Positions 1 to 11,640 of a DNA stretch of 64,000 nucleotides are shown piece by piece. The stretch comes from Verpa conica (Eukaryota; Ascomycota; Pezizomycetes; Pezizales; Morchellaceae), in contig JAUFSD010000017.1 of NCBI GenBank assembly GCA_033030425.1, positions 744,001-808,000 of the forward strand, written 5' to 3'. The translations under genes were made by a program, and so were the position numbers. The notes under the pieces are model-generated. The model had not been told where the DNA came from. It was given only the letters and a program-made list of their open reading frames with translations, and did no database searches. The first letter of the stretch is position 1. The number at the start of each line of letters is the position of its first letter.

Positions 1-258
1 GGTGATCTTGAAACTACCAGCGCGGAAAAGACAAAGATTGAAACCGAGCAACGTGAGCTACGGAAGAAGGAGAAGGAGGAAGGGAAGGAGTGGGAGAGGC
101 GGTATTTTACCAGGGTCCAAGAGGATCCAGTATTGACAACTCTTGGGGATAGATCTGGCGTGGTTCTAGAACCGGAGAAGACTGATGGTATATGGGCTTT
201 TGATAGCGAAAAGTACAAGAGGGTACTTGAGAAAAAGAAGGCTCCTGCAGGCAATTAG
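1..258 (+). CDS. Oxysterol-binding protein (Osh4/Kes1-like), C-terminal end
   Basis: The frame is open from the first base of the window to the TAG at 256-258 and gives 85 residues. The stretch KTKIETEQRELRKKEKEEG followed by EWERRYFTRV matches the end of the OSBP-related lipid-binding domain, where a charged helix precedes a W-x-P/E-R-x-F block. The family moves sterols and PI4P between membranes. The tail (DGIWAFDSEKYKRVL) resembles short Osh4/Kes1-type proteins rather than the long Osh1-3 class, but the N-terminal part lies outside the window. The subfamily is therefore inferred; the family assignment is fairly secure. Confidence 0.75.
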   Translation, partial: GDLETTSAEKTKIETEQRELRKKEKEEGKEWERRYFTRVQEDPVLTTLGDRSGVVLEPEKTDGIWAFDSEKYKRVLEKKKAPAGN

Positions 259-780
259 GTATTTAACCTGGGATATCTCATCGATTTATATAGACCGAGG
301 TTTTAGAGGAAGTATGAGGAAGGGGGTAACTACTTAAAATAAACATATATATTGGGGTTAGAGTTAGGTGAGATTTAGTCTTTAAAATGGCGAGTGGGGT
401 ATCGCTTTTTTTGTTATTTTTCGATTTCATTTTAGGCTCATCTTGCTTTGTTTTCTGGCCTGGGCATGTAAAGAAAAAGAAAAATCTCGAAAATGTATTA
501 TGCGACCGGATATCTTATCTCGATCTCAGATTCTGCAAGATCTCGAGTTTCAACCCCTCACTCATTTACTTGATGGGTTTTGTTTATCTTAGTCACATGT
601 ATGGCGTGCGCAGACGAAACGGCACACGTGGGTGGTGTGATGCGCTGCCCCTCCCCCGCCAACCCCGCTGGTGATCTCACTCCCGCTTCCACATAAGCTT
701 CCTCGTCAATACTGCAACTTCAAGTCTCAGCACCAAATCAGCTAACATTAATACAGCCATATAAAAAGGATCTAAATACA
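259..780. other. Intergenic: Osh 3' flank and TPI 5' flank
   Basis: No gene is visible. The open frame at 387-674 has no recognisable domain or splice context and sits where the UTRs of the two flanking genes are expected. A TATAAAAA string lies at about 760-767, only 14 nt before the TPI start codon, so it is probably part of the leader rather than a TATA box. Confidence 0.6.
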
Positions 781-1986
<1,206 letters not shown>

Positions 1987-3091
1987 AGAATGGTACTGCA
2001 TAGAGTAACATGTAGCCAAGGCTCAATTTTGTGGGCCGGGTAGAGCTTCTCAGATGAGCAATAATAACAGAAATTATTACTAGATAGTGATTGAGTCTAA
2101 GGGTTACATTACACATAGAAGTGTGATATGGATCGAGGCTATTTTCGGTAGACAATAGCTAGGCCTGCCACCCTGGGGTAGTATACCCTGATTGACGACA
2201 GAAAACATACTTTGGGCCCTTGAGTGAACTGAAGTTTGTAGTAACTATAATAGGAGTAATGTCTGAATTGCTAACCCCGCTGTTTGGGAGCCTAGCAGTT
2301 TATTTGAGACCAATAAGACTAGCACTGATTTAGTTTTTCTATGCCCTAGTACTGGTATTGAGGCAAGTGAGTGCATGTAGTCACACGGTTGCATGTAGAC
2401 CAGAAGTCACCACAGAGACGTGCGGTATTTGTCAAAGATATTGTCCGCGGAGGTACCCGCTCTATATTGATGCTATATCCTTTGAAATAATTTAGCACGG
2501 CAAGCTATTTTTGATATTTTGTTGGTGTTTTTAGTCACTGGTTATAGTCCTCTTCGGAATTCTAAACGATGGGTCAAGAGGCCTGCTAGCAATTGATCGC
2601 CCTAAATACTAGTTGCTTTTATTTTTTTTCTTGAGGCCCGGGGGGAGCGCAGTAACAGTACTTGGAATGGATTTGTTGGTAAAGATTCTGGTCCGTCCTA
2701 GCCTACGACTTTGTTGGCTCTTCCTGCTCGCGTCGAGTATGATCACCAGAGAGTGTCAGGATCCACGACCAGGCACTATTGGCATCCGTTTAGGACAAAA
2801 AAGGAATATATTAAAAACCGCACCACCCATCATCCCGATAACAAAAGAAAGGAAGAAAAAAACCATTCCCATTTTAGAACTCCCCCACGCCCGTGCCCAA
2901 AGAAGACCCGAACCCCGACCCGTAAAGGAATATCTAACACTGTTTCCCGACTGCGAAAGTCCCGATAGAGGCGGCCCATCCTGATAACCAGTTGACTTCA
3001 CACTCAAGTTATGTCTCTGAGACAATGACACTGAATGCGTCGTGATAGAATTTATCTTAGGTAGGAAAGCTTGCGATTCCGGGCATCAGCA
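1987..3091. other. Intergenic, no gene recognised
   Basis: Between TPI and the small minus-strand gene. Open frames at 2613-2984 and 2711-2968 are low-complexity (Arg/Pro/Lys) with no conserved block. I see no tRNA and no transposon ends here. Confidence 0.55.
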
Positions 3092-3365
3092 TCAGCCGCC
3101 GTCGCCGCCGCCGCCGCACCTATACAAATCCACTATTAGATATCCGTCATTAAACTGATATGGGAACGTACCCTCCACTAGCACCTCCACCACCACCATC
3201 AACTCCGCCAATGTGTGCTCTTTTGTGTGATTTTTCCTTTTTTGCCTCCTTCGCGGTCTTCTCCCTCTTTTTTTGGGCCTTGGCTGCTAATTTGTTGGCT
3301 GCTTTTTTTTTCTTCTCGTTCGCGGTGGCCTTTTCGGCCTCGGTCTTGGAGAACCCGATACCCAT
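3092..3365 (-). CDS. Small Lys/Ala-rich protein with Gly-Cys tail (hypothetical)
   Basis: Two exons on the minus strand: 3365-3172 and 3119-3092. The 52-nt intron has a strong GTACGT donor, a CTAAT-like branch point and a TATAG acceptor. The spliced product is 73 residues: start MGIGFSKTEAEKA, a long Lys/Ala/Glu helix-prone middle, then SHKRAHIGGVDGGGGG and a GG-C-GGGGDGG end. Splicing replaces the unspliced tail with a Gly-rich end carrying the only Cys. The start fits the N-myristoylation pattern M-G-x-x-x-S/T followed by basic residues, so membrane attachment is possible (inference). Function unknown. The clean intron that preserves the Gly-rich pattern is the best evidence that this is a gene. 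Confidence 0.55.
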
Positions 3366-4446
3366 TTTTGGGAGGCGGCTTTGTGACGCGGGTTAGATGT
3401 TGGGCTTGGGGTTTCGGCCCGAGGTATGTTCACTGGGTGTGGAAAAGCAAGAGAGTTGAGGAGAGGGGGGTTGATTGAGAAGTATTTATGAAAACTTTTG
3501 GTTACACATTTGTTTCCCGTTTCTTGTTTAATCTACCCTAAGTTATCTCTTAGTGATAGACCTATATTTCTTCAAAGTTTTCTATGACTTGTAGGGCTGG
3601 TCATATGCTACCACACTGGTTAGTGGCAAGAGATCTCGCGTCAGCCCAGCTGTCAAACAAAAATCTAGTGACTGGGGTAAGGCGGACTTCAAATGAAACA
3701 GGCCACATTCGTGGTCATCCATGGGAGGACGTATTCCTTACTTTCATGTTCGGTGAAATGGGATCCAAAAGGGAAAGAAAATTGTTCTTATTTGAAAACA
3801 ACAAGGCTGAAACGTCTTCTGCTTTCATGATACTGGGCAGTGCACTCACAACAGTAAACAAACCTTTTAAGAGTGATAGAGATCCTGTGGAACAGCACGA
3901 ATTCGCGATGGTTTCCGCCAGGGTAAGGTTGGTAATCCTTGTAGTGGGTAATTGTCATAGTAAATCACTCACAATTATCATGATTATTTACACAGCCCTC
4001 ATCCACAGCCCCACAAAATACGCCCAGATAAGGGTACTATAAAATTTCTCGGTATAATTGCAACATCTAGCGAAGGGAAGCTTGAGTTCTTGTGCACATT
4101 CGGCAAACCATATGGAATCCGCCTTGTCACATTAATTGGTGAACAGGGGGAGTATAATAACTCGCTTGATTACTAAGTTAGATAAGCTTCAGCTCCGAAT
4201 ATAGCTTCGAGAAACCCCCTTGCAAGGCTCTTTGGCCGAGGGTGAAAGAAAGAAAGGGGAAAGGTTGGGCATAGTACATGGTATCTTGCTCTGTCCCCTT
4301 TTCTATCCCATAAAATAACGCCACCGGCCGATATCGAGATTTCCCCCCCCCATCAATAACGTAACTAGTAGCTTGACTCACAGAGATCACGTAGTAGATG
4401 TAGAGGGAAAGAAGTAATAGAGATATGTAAATCCATCACATTTCTA

Positions 4447-4745
4447 CTCGCTGAAAAATAAAGTCTGTCACTTTGGGTACGAGTTGCAACGGAGTCCCCA
4501 CACCAAAAAGTGAAGTACCTACATTAGTCTGAGTTTATAGCCACTAAAAATACAGGGGATAGAAAAGAACTATAGGGGGTCTTGGGAGAGGAAGCTGAGG
4601 TATGGTAGGAATAGGACTACTAATAGAATATGATTATTAAGATATAATACTTGGGTTGTTGAGGATATAGTGAGCACTTCACTTTTTGGTGTGGAGGCCT
4701 TGTTGCGGCTCGTACCCAAAGTGATAGACTTTATTTTTCAGCGAG
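4447..4745. mobile_element. MITE-like element with ~70-bp terminal inverted repeats, TA flanks
   Basis: The left end begins CTCGCTGAAAAATAAAGTCT and the right end is its reverse complement, with the inverted match running about 70 bp (to about 4517 on the left and from about 4672 on the right) with a few mismatches. TA dinucleotides flank both sides (4445-4446 and 4746-4747), as expected of Tc1/mariner-type target duplication. It is 299 bp long with no coding capacity. Non-autonomous status is inferred from size. Confidence 0.75.
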
Positions 4746-5012
4746 TATAGTTACCGGAGGATGGATATTGGGGTGGCTCTAACGGTTTGACTACGCAGCG
4801 CGTATTGGCTCTCCCGGAACCTTGCTTGGTTTTGTTACTACATGGCCTCTTTAGGGGAAGGAAGAGGAAAACTCGCTGGGGAAGAGGGGGCGAGGTTATA
4901 GGCCGTCAACTAGAATTTAATACCGATAATAAATTCAAGTATAAATAAGTGTTGGGTAAGAATTCGTGATTGGAGGGGTTTCTCTCTTTGCTTTTATTTT
5001 ACACCTTAGGGA

Positions 5013-5510
5013 TTATATGGTGCGCGCAGTTATAAACCCGGACCAACATTTTGAGCCGATATTCCAACACAACTAATGGATAGAATTTTCTATAAAAACT
5101 TGGGAAACTTTCTAATATACTATTAAAGCTTCCCAAGTTTTTATAGGCCATTAGGGGCTATGGTTGTTGTGGAATAAAACCTCAATTTTGGGTGTGAAAA
5201 GTGTCATATGGAACAGTTCCCTATTATACCCAGACCATGACCAGATGTACTTAGGTATATTTTTCCAGTATTATATATTAAGGTACTGTTTTTCATTCTA
5301 AAAATACTGGGGTATACTCTTTAAGTCACTGGAGATCTTTTGAAAGTGTTATAAGAGAGTTTATATTTTTGAGGGGAAGTAGTCAACAATATTAGGCATC
5401 ATGAGCATACTTGGGCATACTTGGGCATACTTTGGCGCTTTTAGGCATGATAGGCGTGTTCCAAGCCCAATTTTTATTGGTCCGGGTTTAAGACCGTGCG
5501 CACCATATAA
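5013..5510. mobile_element. Inverted-repeat element (~500 bp) with internal hairpin
   Basis: The ends TTATATGGTGCGC and GCGCACCATATAA are inverted. The similarity continues inward for about 30 bp including TAAACCCGGACCA, with a few mismatches. Inside is a perfect 17-bp stem, 5090-5106 against 5130-5146, with a 23-nt loop. A second inward inverted match (CACAACTAATGG against CCATTAGGGGC, then TTGTTGTGG) shows nested symmetry. Direct repeats of a CTTGGGCATA unit lie near 5410-5432. A TA-type target duplication is plausible, but the AT palindrome at the ends hides the exact boundary. No coding capacity. Confidence 0.65.
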
Positions 5511-5850
5511 GGAAGAAAGAGTTATTTGTTTTTTTTAAAAATACAAACTAACTCTATAGACTTGCTTTTATTTATTCTACAGACTGTTAGTTGTTGGGAT
5601 ATGGCTACCTAATTAGGTATAGCGTAGGTATCAAAGCAGGTATTGCTGGGTGACGTCTCTAAGGGTTAGTAAGCCTATGAAGGCTTGGGAAAGGGTTTCT
5701 TTTAGGGCTTTAGGGTATCGCGGGATTGGCTTAGGATATATATATATAGAGACCATAGAAACGCTTCTGCTAGAGACTCTCCTAGTCTACTAAGCTATTT
5801 ATATACTCGCTAGCGACTCTATACCTTTTTCGTTAGTTGATATACATCCC

Positions 5851-5867
5851 CGAGTGATTCTATATGA
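5851..5867 (-). promoter_or_regulatory. Dispersed bipartite motif, copy
   Basis: Minus-strand match to TCAYRNNNNATCACTCGR with the left half TCATA and G after the octamer. Intergenic. See the finding on the motif family. Confidence 0.5.
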
Positions 5868-6022
5868 CTATGTTGACATGACCTTCCCAATCAGTCCAAT
5901 TAAGTTACCCGTCTTACTTTCGCATGAGTCACGATGGTAAAGTCTCTGTTTAAACGGACTACAGGTGCCACAGGCTTAGATATCTGTTCGTCGAGAGTTT
6001 GGTATACACATAGGTAGTGATC

Positions 6023-6774
6023 ATGAAAGCTAATATCAACGCTCAAGAGATTGCAGGGCTTTGTCTCCACGACCCCACGAACTTCGGTATACAGCTGTCG
6101 CAGACTCAACACCGTGCTAAAATTCTGTCAAACTTCCCTATTCAACCCAATGCACGAGTATTAGAGATTGGGTGCGGACATGGAGATACAGTCGTGTTAG
6201 CAGAGCTTGTTGGAGAGTTGGGACATGTCACTACAGTTGATCTAGCAGATCTCTCATACGGTGGGTAAGGCTAGGAATTTAATTGCTCTGTTTGATAATG
6301 TTTTGAAAAGGTGCACCTTTTACACTTGGACAATCTCAAGCACATCTTTCTGCCTCTCGACTTGGTTCTAGAATCACATTTGTCCAGCAAGACCTAATTG
6401 TCTTCCTCACCTTAAACTCCGGAGAGGAGGTCTATGATGTAGCTGTACTTGCCCACTGTATTTGGTATTTCTCATCGCCATCCGTACTCTCGGGCATATT
6501 CGAAGCCCTCGTCAAAAGAGCTACCTTTATATGTGTCGCTGAGCACTCACTCGTTGCTATAAAACTAACGCAAGTCCCGCATGTCCTTGCTGTACTTTCT
6601 CAGGCATCACTTGGGGTACAAAAACCGGAATTCGAACCGAATGTACGGACTGTCTTGTCGGCGCAACAGGTCAACCTGCTAGCTGAAAAGGCAGGATTAC
6701 ATGTGTGGAATCCTTTGGCCTTTCTTATTGGATGGGAAGTGGGGGTTTATGGCTGTACTGGCAAGCGAGTTTGA
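6023..6774 (+). CDS. SAM-dependent methyltransferase (class I, small molecule type)
   Basis: Two exons, 6023-6260 and 6311-6774, joined across a 50-nt intron with a GTGGGT donor, give 233 residues. After the start MKANINAQEI comes the SAM-binding motif I, RVLEIGCGHGDT (residues ~50-61), then an acidic strand end (TTVDLAD) and post-I block, and the phrase YGAPFTLGQSQAHLSASRLG that is typical of a fungal methyltransferase family; the splice junction falls inside YGAPF. A YDVAVLAHCIWYFSSP block fits motif II. The substrate cannot be told. ATG at 6023 is the first in frame. No biosynthetic partner genes are adjacent, so a stand-alone role is likely. Confidence 0.75.
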
Positions 6775-7022
6775 GGAGGGGGAGGAGGTAAAAAGAGTTG
6801 TTTCTGGAGAGAGAGAGAAAGGGCTAATATTTTGGCTCAAAGAGAGGCAGTGAGGTTGGCGGTTGGCGTGGTAGGAGATGCTGCGGTCCAGACGATGGAT
6901 ATTTATTGTATTGTTTATAAAGGGCAAGACAGTAGTCTATAGGTATTGTAGGCTCGAATTTTGTTATCTGGTAAAGCGTTGTTTCTATGTTGTGGATTAC
7001 TATTGTGGTAATCTCTCCGTCG

Positions 7023-7039
7023 TCATAGGAAATCACTCG
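7023..7039 (+). promoter_or_regulatory. Dispersed bipartite motif, copy
   Basis: Plus-strand match with TCATA, then four bases, then ATCACTCG followed by G. It lies 19 nt before the solo LTR. Confidence 0.5.
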
Positions 7040-7058
7040 GGTAGTAAGCTTGACAGAA

Positions 7059-7211
7059 TGTTGTAGATCTTCCTAAATAGCCCAGATCTTCGCCTGTCAT
7101 TTCGGCGAGACCTCCACAGCGGGCCGACCACGGCCCGATATGGGGATATATAGGAGTAGGAGTACGCCCCTAGGGCAGGAATAGACTATCGTGCTTCCTA
7201 CTTTCTACACA
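7059..7211 (+). mobile_element. Solo LTR (copy 1 of a ~154-bp family)
   Basis: Starts TGTTGTAG and ends CTACACA, so it has TG...CA termini. About 93% identical by eye to the inverted copy at 55386-55539. It contains a 7-bp GC-rich hairpin (CGGGCCG/CGGCCCG) and a TATATAGGAG box like an LTR promoter. Unlike copy 2, the flanks (CAGAA and GAGTG) do not match as a target duplication. No internal retrotransposon region adjoins it. Confidence 0.65.
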
Positions 7212-7767
7212 GAGTGACACTATGGTTACTTGATATTCTCAAGCGTATTGTTTCCTCTAGATAAATTTTTTGAGATTTATTAATATGCTACTCTCGTTGC
7301 CGTAGTCTAAGATATATTGCGCCGTTACCAACTATAGGTATCCCGCGTAGTTATTAGAAATTCTAGACTGAACGCAAACTCAGATCAACTATATTTCGAG
7401 CACATGAGTGCTTCTTGGTAATTGGTCGTTGAATTCTGATTCATTCCCAGATTTTGAAATGTACTAGTACCGGCCTGTATTTTTGGAAAATTGTATATAT
7501 CAACCTCAACCTAGGGGTTTTTGCTGTAGGTGTAAACCCGCGCTGAATGTTTATAGAACCGACTGGAACTGGTTTTTTGGCCAGTATATACAGCAACAAA
7601 TTCGAAGAAAATAAATATATTATGGCACACCTTTTTTTTCTTTCAATTTGAGGTATCACGTTTCGTATTTATACTTACGCAAACCATCTTCATCATGACT
7701 CCCAAATGCCTCAAATACCCGCACCCCCCTTCTTCCAACATAAAAATACCTAGAACCCAGTTCCAAT

Positions 7768-8252
7768 CTAACTCAACAACACAAGAATGACCGAATCACC
7801 TCTCAAAAACCTGCACACATATACTCAAATTAGCACCTCCACCAAACCAGGAAGGACATTACCGAGGAAGAGAGTAGGGTAGGGAGATCCAACATACATC
7901 TTTGAGATGAACCGATCCTTATTGACCGGCCTCCCCTTCTTCCCATCCGCCTTTCTAGGAGTCTCGGTCCACATCTCTTTCACGTTCTCCAACACCATGT
8001 TACAATGGCGATCAAACGCCTTCACCCTCGCAAGGAGCTTCCTGTTGTTCCTGCAGGAGATAAGGACCTGGTTATGGGAGCGTACCGCAGTCTGGAGGAT
8101 TGAGAGGGGGCCTGCGCTGAATTCGTATTTCTCGAGCTCGGCGATCTCGTACTCTCTGGGTAGGATGTTAGTAAGTTGATGGGTAGTATAGGAAGTTGAG
8201 GTGGGAATGGTTACGTGAGGTCTGCTCTGGGCTTGTTGAGGAGTTCAGCCAT
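7768..8252 (-). CDS. SMD2: Small nuclear ribonucleoprotein Sm D2
   Basis: Core Sm-ring protein of spliceosomal snRNPs (nucleus). Three minus-strand exons, 8252-8215, 8155-7898 and 7810-7768, give 112 residues. The N-terminus [20 protein letters not shown] leads to Sm motif 1 ([20 protein letters not shown], then [20 protein letters not shown]) and Sm motif 2 ([16 protein letters not shown]). The second intron splits the Met of KMFLRGD. Length and sequence are normal for the family. It transcribes in the same direction as the auxilin-like gene downstream. Confidence 0.95.
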
Positions 8253-8687
8253 TGTTTATAGAGGGGCAAAATTTATCGTGGGGTTCGTGTATTGTGAGAT
8301 ATTACGTTGGAGGTGTGGCGGTTGATGGGGGTGAGCTGTTGTTGAGTGCTGGACTTGCTTGAGCCGCACGAAGTCCCGGAATGCCAAGATATCACGCTGT
8401 TGGTGCCAAGACATCCCATGAATGTTTACTGGAATACTCACTGTATTGATTGATCGAAATAAAAATAGCCATCAAGTGATTTAGAATCCTCTATCTTTTT
8501 AATAATGCTAATCAGTCACTTTAAAGACCCATTGTATCTTGTCCGGTCCTGTTTAAATTCTTGTATTTATATAACACTGGTAATTATCCCAACAAACCAT
8601 CAGTTCTATCCTATCTTCATCTACCGTCCCAAACGCTAATCTGGCTTCAAAAAACAAAATCCCTTTTCACTTCCCTATTAAAACCGG
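8253..8687. other. Intergenic between auxilin-like gene and SMD2
   Basis: 435 bp serving as the auxilin 3' flank and SMD2 promoter region. No other feature is seen; the frame at 8256-8441 is not conserved. Confidence 0.6.
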
Positions 8688-11640
8688 TTATAAACCATTT
8701 TCCGCCTTAAAACCGTCCCATGCCTCATTCAACAAACTAAACACCGCCGCACTAATCATCCTCTGCTCCGTTGTTGCATCTTGAGAGATCTATACCCCTT
8801 GTTATTAATTGATTGTTCTCTAAACCTTACGTGTGGTTATGTAAACGTACCTTGTCAGGATGCACCTTCGAAATCCCTTTCATGTACACAATCTTGCACT
8901 TATTGGGCATAATTAAGTCTCCCATTCCCACCTTCTTCCACCCCGCCCCCTCCCAAAGCACCGTATCAAGACTCCCTAGTAACGCACGGAGATTCCCCTC
9001 CTTACCCGCTTTCCACGTACCGATTCGTACCTCGACACTATCATGTAATGCAAGTTTCTCATCTTCAACCCTATCCGCTGCTGCGTTGGCTTGACGGAGT
9101 GCTTTAACAGCTTGGGCATCCCCCATGGGCTTTGCTGGTCTCGGGGGAGGTGGCTTTCTTGCTGGAGTAGGCCGTGAAGCTGTAGGTTTTGGTGTAGGTT
9201 TTGGTTTCAATGCAGTTTCACAGCGGCGGCGACCAGCGGCCGCGACTGCGCCTCCAATACCAGATTCTACAGCGAGAGTCCAAGTTGCACCTGCGTCTGC
9301 CCATTTCTCAAGTTGTTCGAGACCTTCTGCTTTGCGGATGATTATCTTCCCCCAGAATTCTTTCATGTCTTTGTTGCTACCATCTAGAGAGATTGTTTCG
9401 CCATCTCCACGGCCCTCACCGATGATAGTAAGAACTTCTTCGCAATCAGTGAGTGCTGATTTGGGGTCCCCGAGTTTGAGATTGCAGAGGGCACGGTTTG
9501 ACAAGACTACAATACGGAGAACATGGGATTCAGGAAGTAGAGAGAGGGAGGAAGAGTAGTGAGTTAGTGCAAGTGTATAGTCTCCTCTCTTGAATGCTTC
9601 AGATCCTTTAGTACGGGATGCAGATGAGGCTTGAGCAGCAGATGGGGAGATGGGAATATTTTGTCGTTGTGGGCGTGGTGCTGGTGGTGGAGTGGGAGGT
9701 GCAGGTGAACGCCGTGGGGCTGGAGCGGGGTTTTGTTGTCTCTGCTGATGGTTGAATGGGTTTCGTGATTGTTCCCGTGGAGCAGGCCCGCCTCCAAAAA
9801 GTAGATCGCCTTGTGGGGGTTCTGAAGTAGCTGGTTTGGAGTTAGATGTGTTTGATGGTGGGGGACGACGACGGTTCCGAGACACATATTGAACAGCACT
9901 ATCTTTCTCGACAGTTTCACGGGTTAACTTTTTGTTCCGTTCGCTACTGTTAGGGATGCTTGAGGACTGTCTTGGTCTTTCCCGCTCTCGCATCTCCCTT
10001 TCCTTATCGCGAATAGCTTGCTCTAAAGCTAATTGTTTTTGGCGCTGAATTATTTCCTTTTCCGATAGCCCAGAAGACGTAGTAGATGATCTGGGGAAAG
10101 GTGAAGATGACGAGGCATCTCTCTCCTGTTTTCTCCTTGGCGGAGGCCCACTTCCAGCTTCTAGCATCATTGCCTCTTCGGTCAATGCTGGCTCTGGAGC
10201 CTGCTGTTTCCTTGGTGCCGGTCTTATATCATCATCTTCGAACCTGTTTCTTGCCCTATCCCCTGTCTCTCTTCCACGAGTAGGCATGGTGCTGTTCTCC
10301 ATTTGCTGGTCCCTCATCCACTTTGGAATGTTTGGATCACCGCTTTCCCCTCCTGAGCCCTCGGCTTGAAATTCCGCGATTGCCTTTCCAACCTTCTTCT
10401 TCCCTGTGTTCCACAAGCTGTTTGCCGATTTGAAAAAAGTACCTCCAATTTCCTGAGCTATTGCACCTAGATCCTTCTCCCCGCCTGATTCCCGGCTCCT
10501 ATCCCTTGCCCAAGCTGGTACACTTGAATCCTCCCTCCCCGTTTCCCTACGTCTCCTTGACGCATCCACATCTTCGTCATGACGTCTTCCCCGCGGTCCT
10601 TGTTCCGAGATACTCCTAGATATTGGTTGAGATGACGCCGGACGACTTTTCCTGTGTGCATCCTCCAGTAACCACCCAACAGCCTTTTGAACATCCAAAG
10701 AGTCCGTTTCAATAAGCGCTTTCCTAGCCTGGGCAACTGTAAAACCCATGTCCATGATTTCAGCAATTATCGGGTCCCTTGGATCTGAGCTTTCTGGTTC
10801 TATAATTTGAGGTTTCGGGGGTGGTGTGGGTTTTGGTCGAGGGGGAAGCTCGGAGACTGGTTTCGCGAGGTCGCCAAGGATGTCAAAGTCGTCATCAGCT
10901 ACATTATTATTATTAGTAGGTGTGGTACGGCTCGGAAGACTTGCAATATCGAATGGATCCAGAGGTTCGGGCTGTTTGTAACTTGAACTTGGTGCCGGGG
11001 AGCCTATCAGGTCCTGTAGATGCGAGCTTGGTGTACCATTCCTCGGTGTATTATAAGAGCTGTTTGGCATCGGCGAAGAAGCCCCCGGGGGTGGGTAATG
11101 AGAGCTGTTGTCGACCGGAACAGAAGCACTGAAGGCCGCCAAAATATCATCGTCGTCATCGAGTGGAGGTGTAAACGATGAAGCCGTGGTATTTACGGAA
11201 TTGCCCATCCCTTTCCCCGTTTCAAGTGAATCCCAAAATCCTGCATTTGCATCTCCATCGCCTCCATCGCCTCCAAATAACGCATCTATCTTACTCCTTC
11301 GCTCTTGTTCCTCCTTCGCTCGCTGCTCCTGCAACCTCTTCTGCTGCTCCTGAAGCGAGAGATTCTCTGTGGCCTGTTTATTACGCCCGAAGCTCACAAG
11401 ATTCGCGAAACTATCTGCTCCTCCAGAGGCACTAGGCGATGGTTTTGGTGGGATCCCGCCGAACTTTGACGCACCGATCGGCGCGGGTGATGTTGTTCGA
11501 GATGATAGGGGACTTGGTCGGATGGGAAGATTGCCCGCGAAAATGTTTGATGATGGGGTATTGGGTTTGAGTGGAGGATGAGGTTTATTGAGGTTTGAAG
11601 CTGAATTAGAGCTCCAGGAAAGGCCGGAAAGTTCGTCCAT
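8688..11640 (-). CDS. SWA2: Auxilin-like clathrin-uncoating J protein (Swa2 type)
   Basis: Recruits Hsp70 to strip clathrin from coated vesicles. Two exons, 11640-8851 and 8789-8688, give 963 residues. Order: Ser/Pro-rich N-terminus with acidic DPFDI-like adaptor motifs, UBA domain (DPIIAEIMDMGFTVAQARKA, ~residues 285-330), charged disordered middle, TPR segment (AFKRGDYTLALTHYSSSLSL, ~680-815), and a C-terminal auxilin-type J domain with HPD at ~927-929. The single intron interrupts the J domain right after HPDK; the last exon supplies TTEQRMISAAVFSLLNEAWD and ends FKAENGL. This UBA-TPR-J order is that of yeast Swa2. Unspliced translation would truncate the J domain. Confidence 0.92.

Larger units (their letters stand above)
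3366..6022. other. Gene-free AT-rich region with MITE-like elements
   Basis: No coding gene is supported. The frame at 3584-4042 has no recognisable domain. The stretch holds two inverted-repeat elements (4447-4745 and 5013-5510, listed separately), one copy of the dispersed ATCACTCG motif (5851) and a related site at 3955-3971. Confidence 0.65.
6775..7767. other. Intergenic with a solo LTR
   Basis: No gene is visible. It holds the LTR at 7059-7211 and one dispersed motif at 7023-7039. The frames at 6697-6927 and 7441-7659 show no conserved content. Confidence 0.6.

Noticed and set aside
3584..4042. 152-codon open frame on the plus strand
   Set aside because: No domain, no splice partners, and it lies in repeat-rich intergenic DNA; the relaxed motif at 3955-3971 falls inside it.
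9125..9559. 144-codon plus-strand frame opposite the auxilin gene
   Set aside because: Antisense shadow of the Pro/Ala-rich coding strand.
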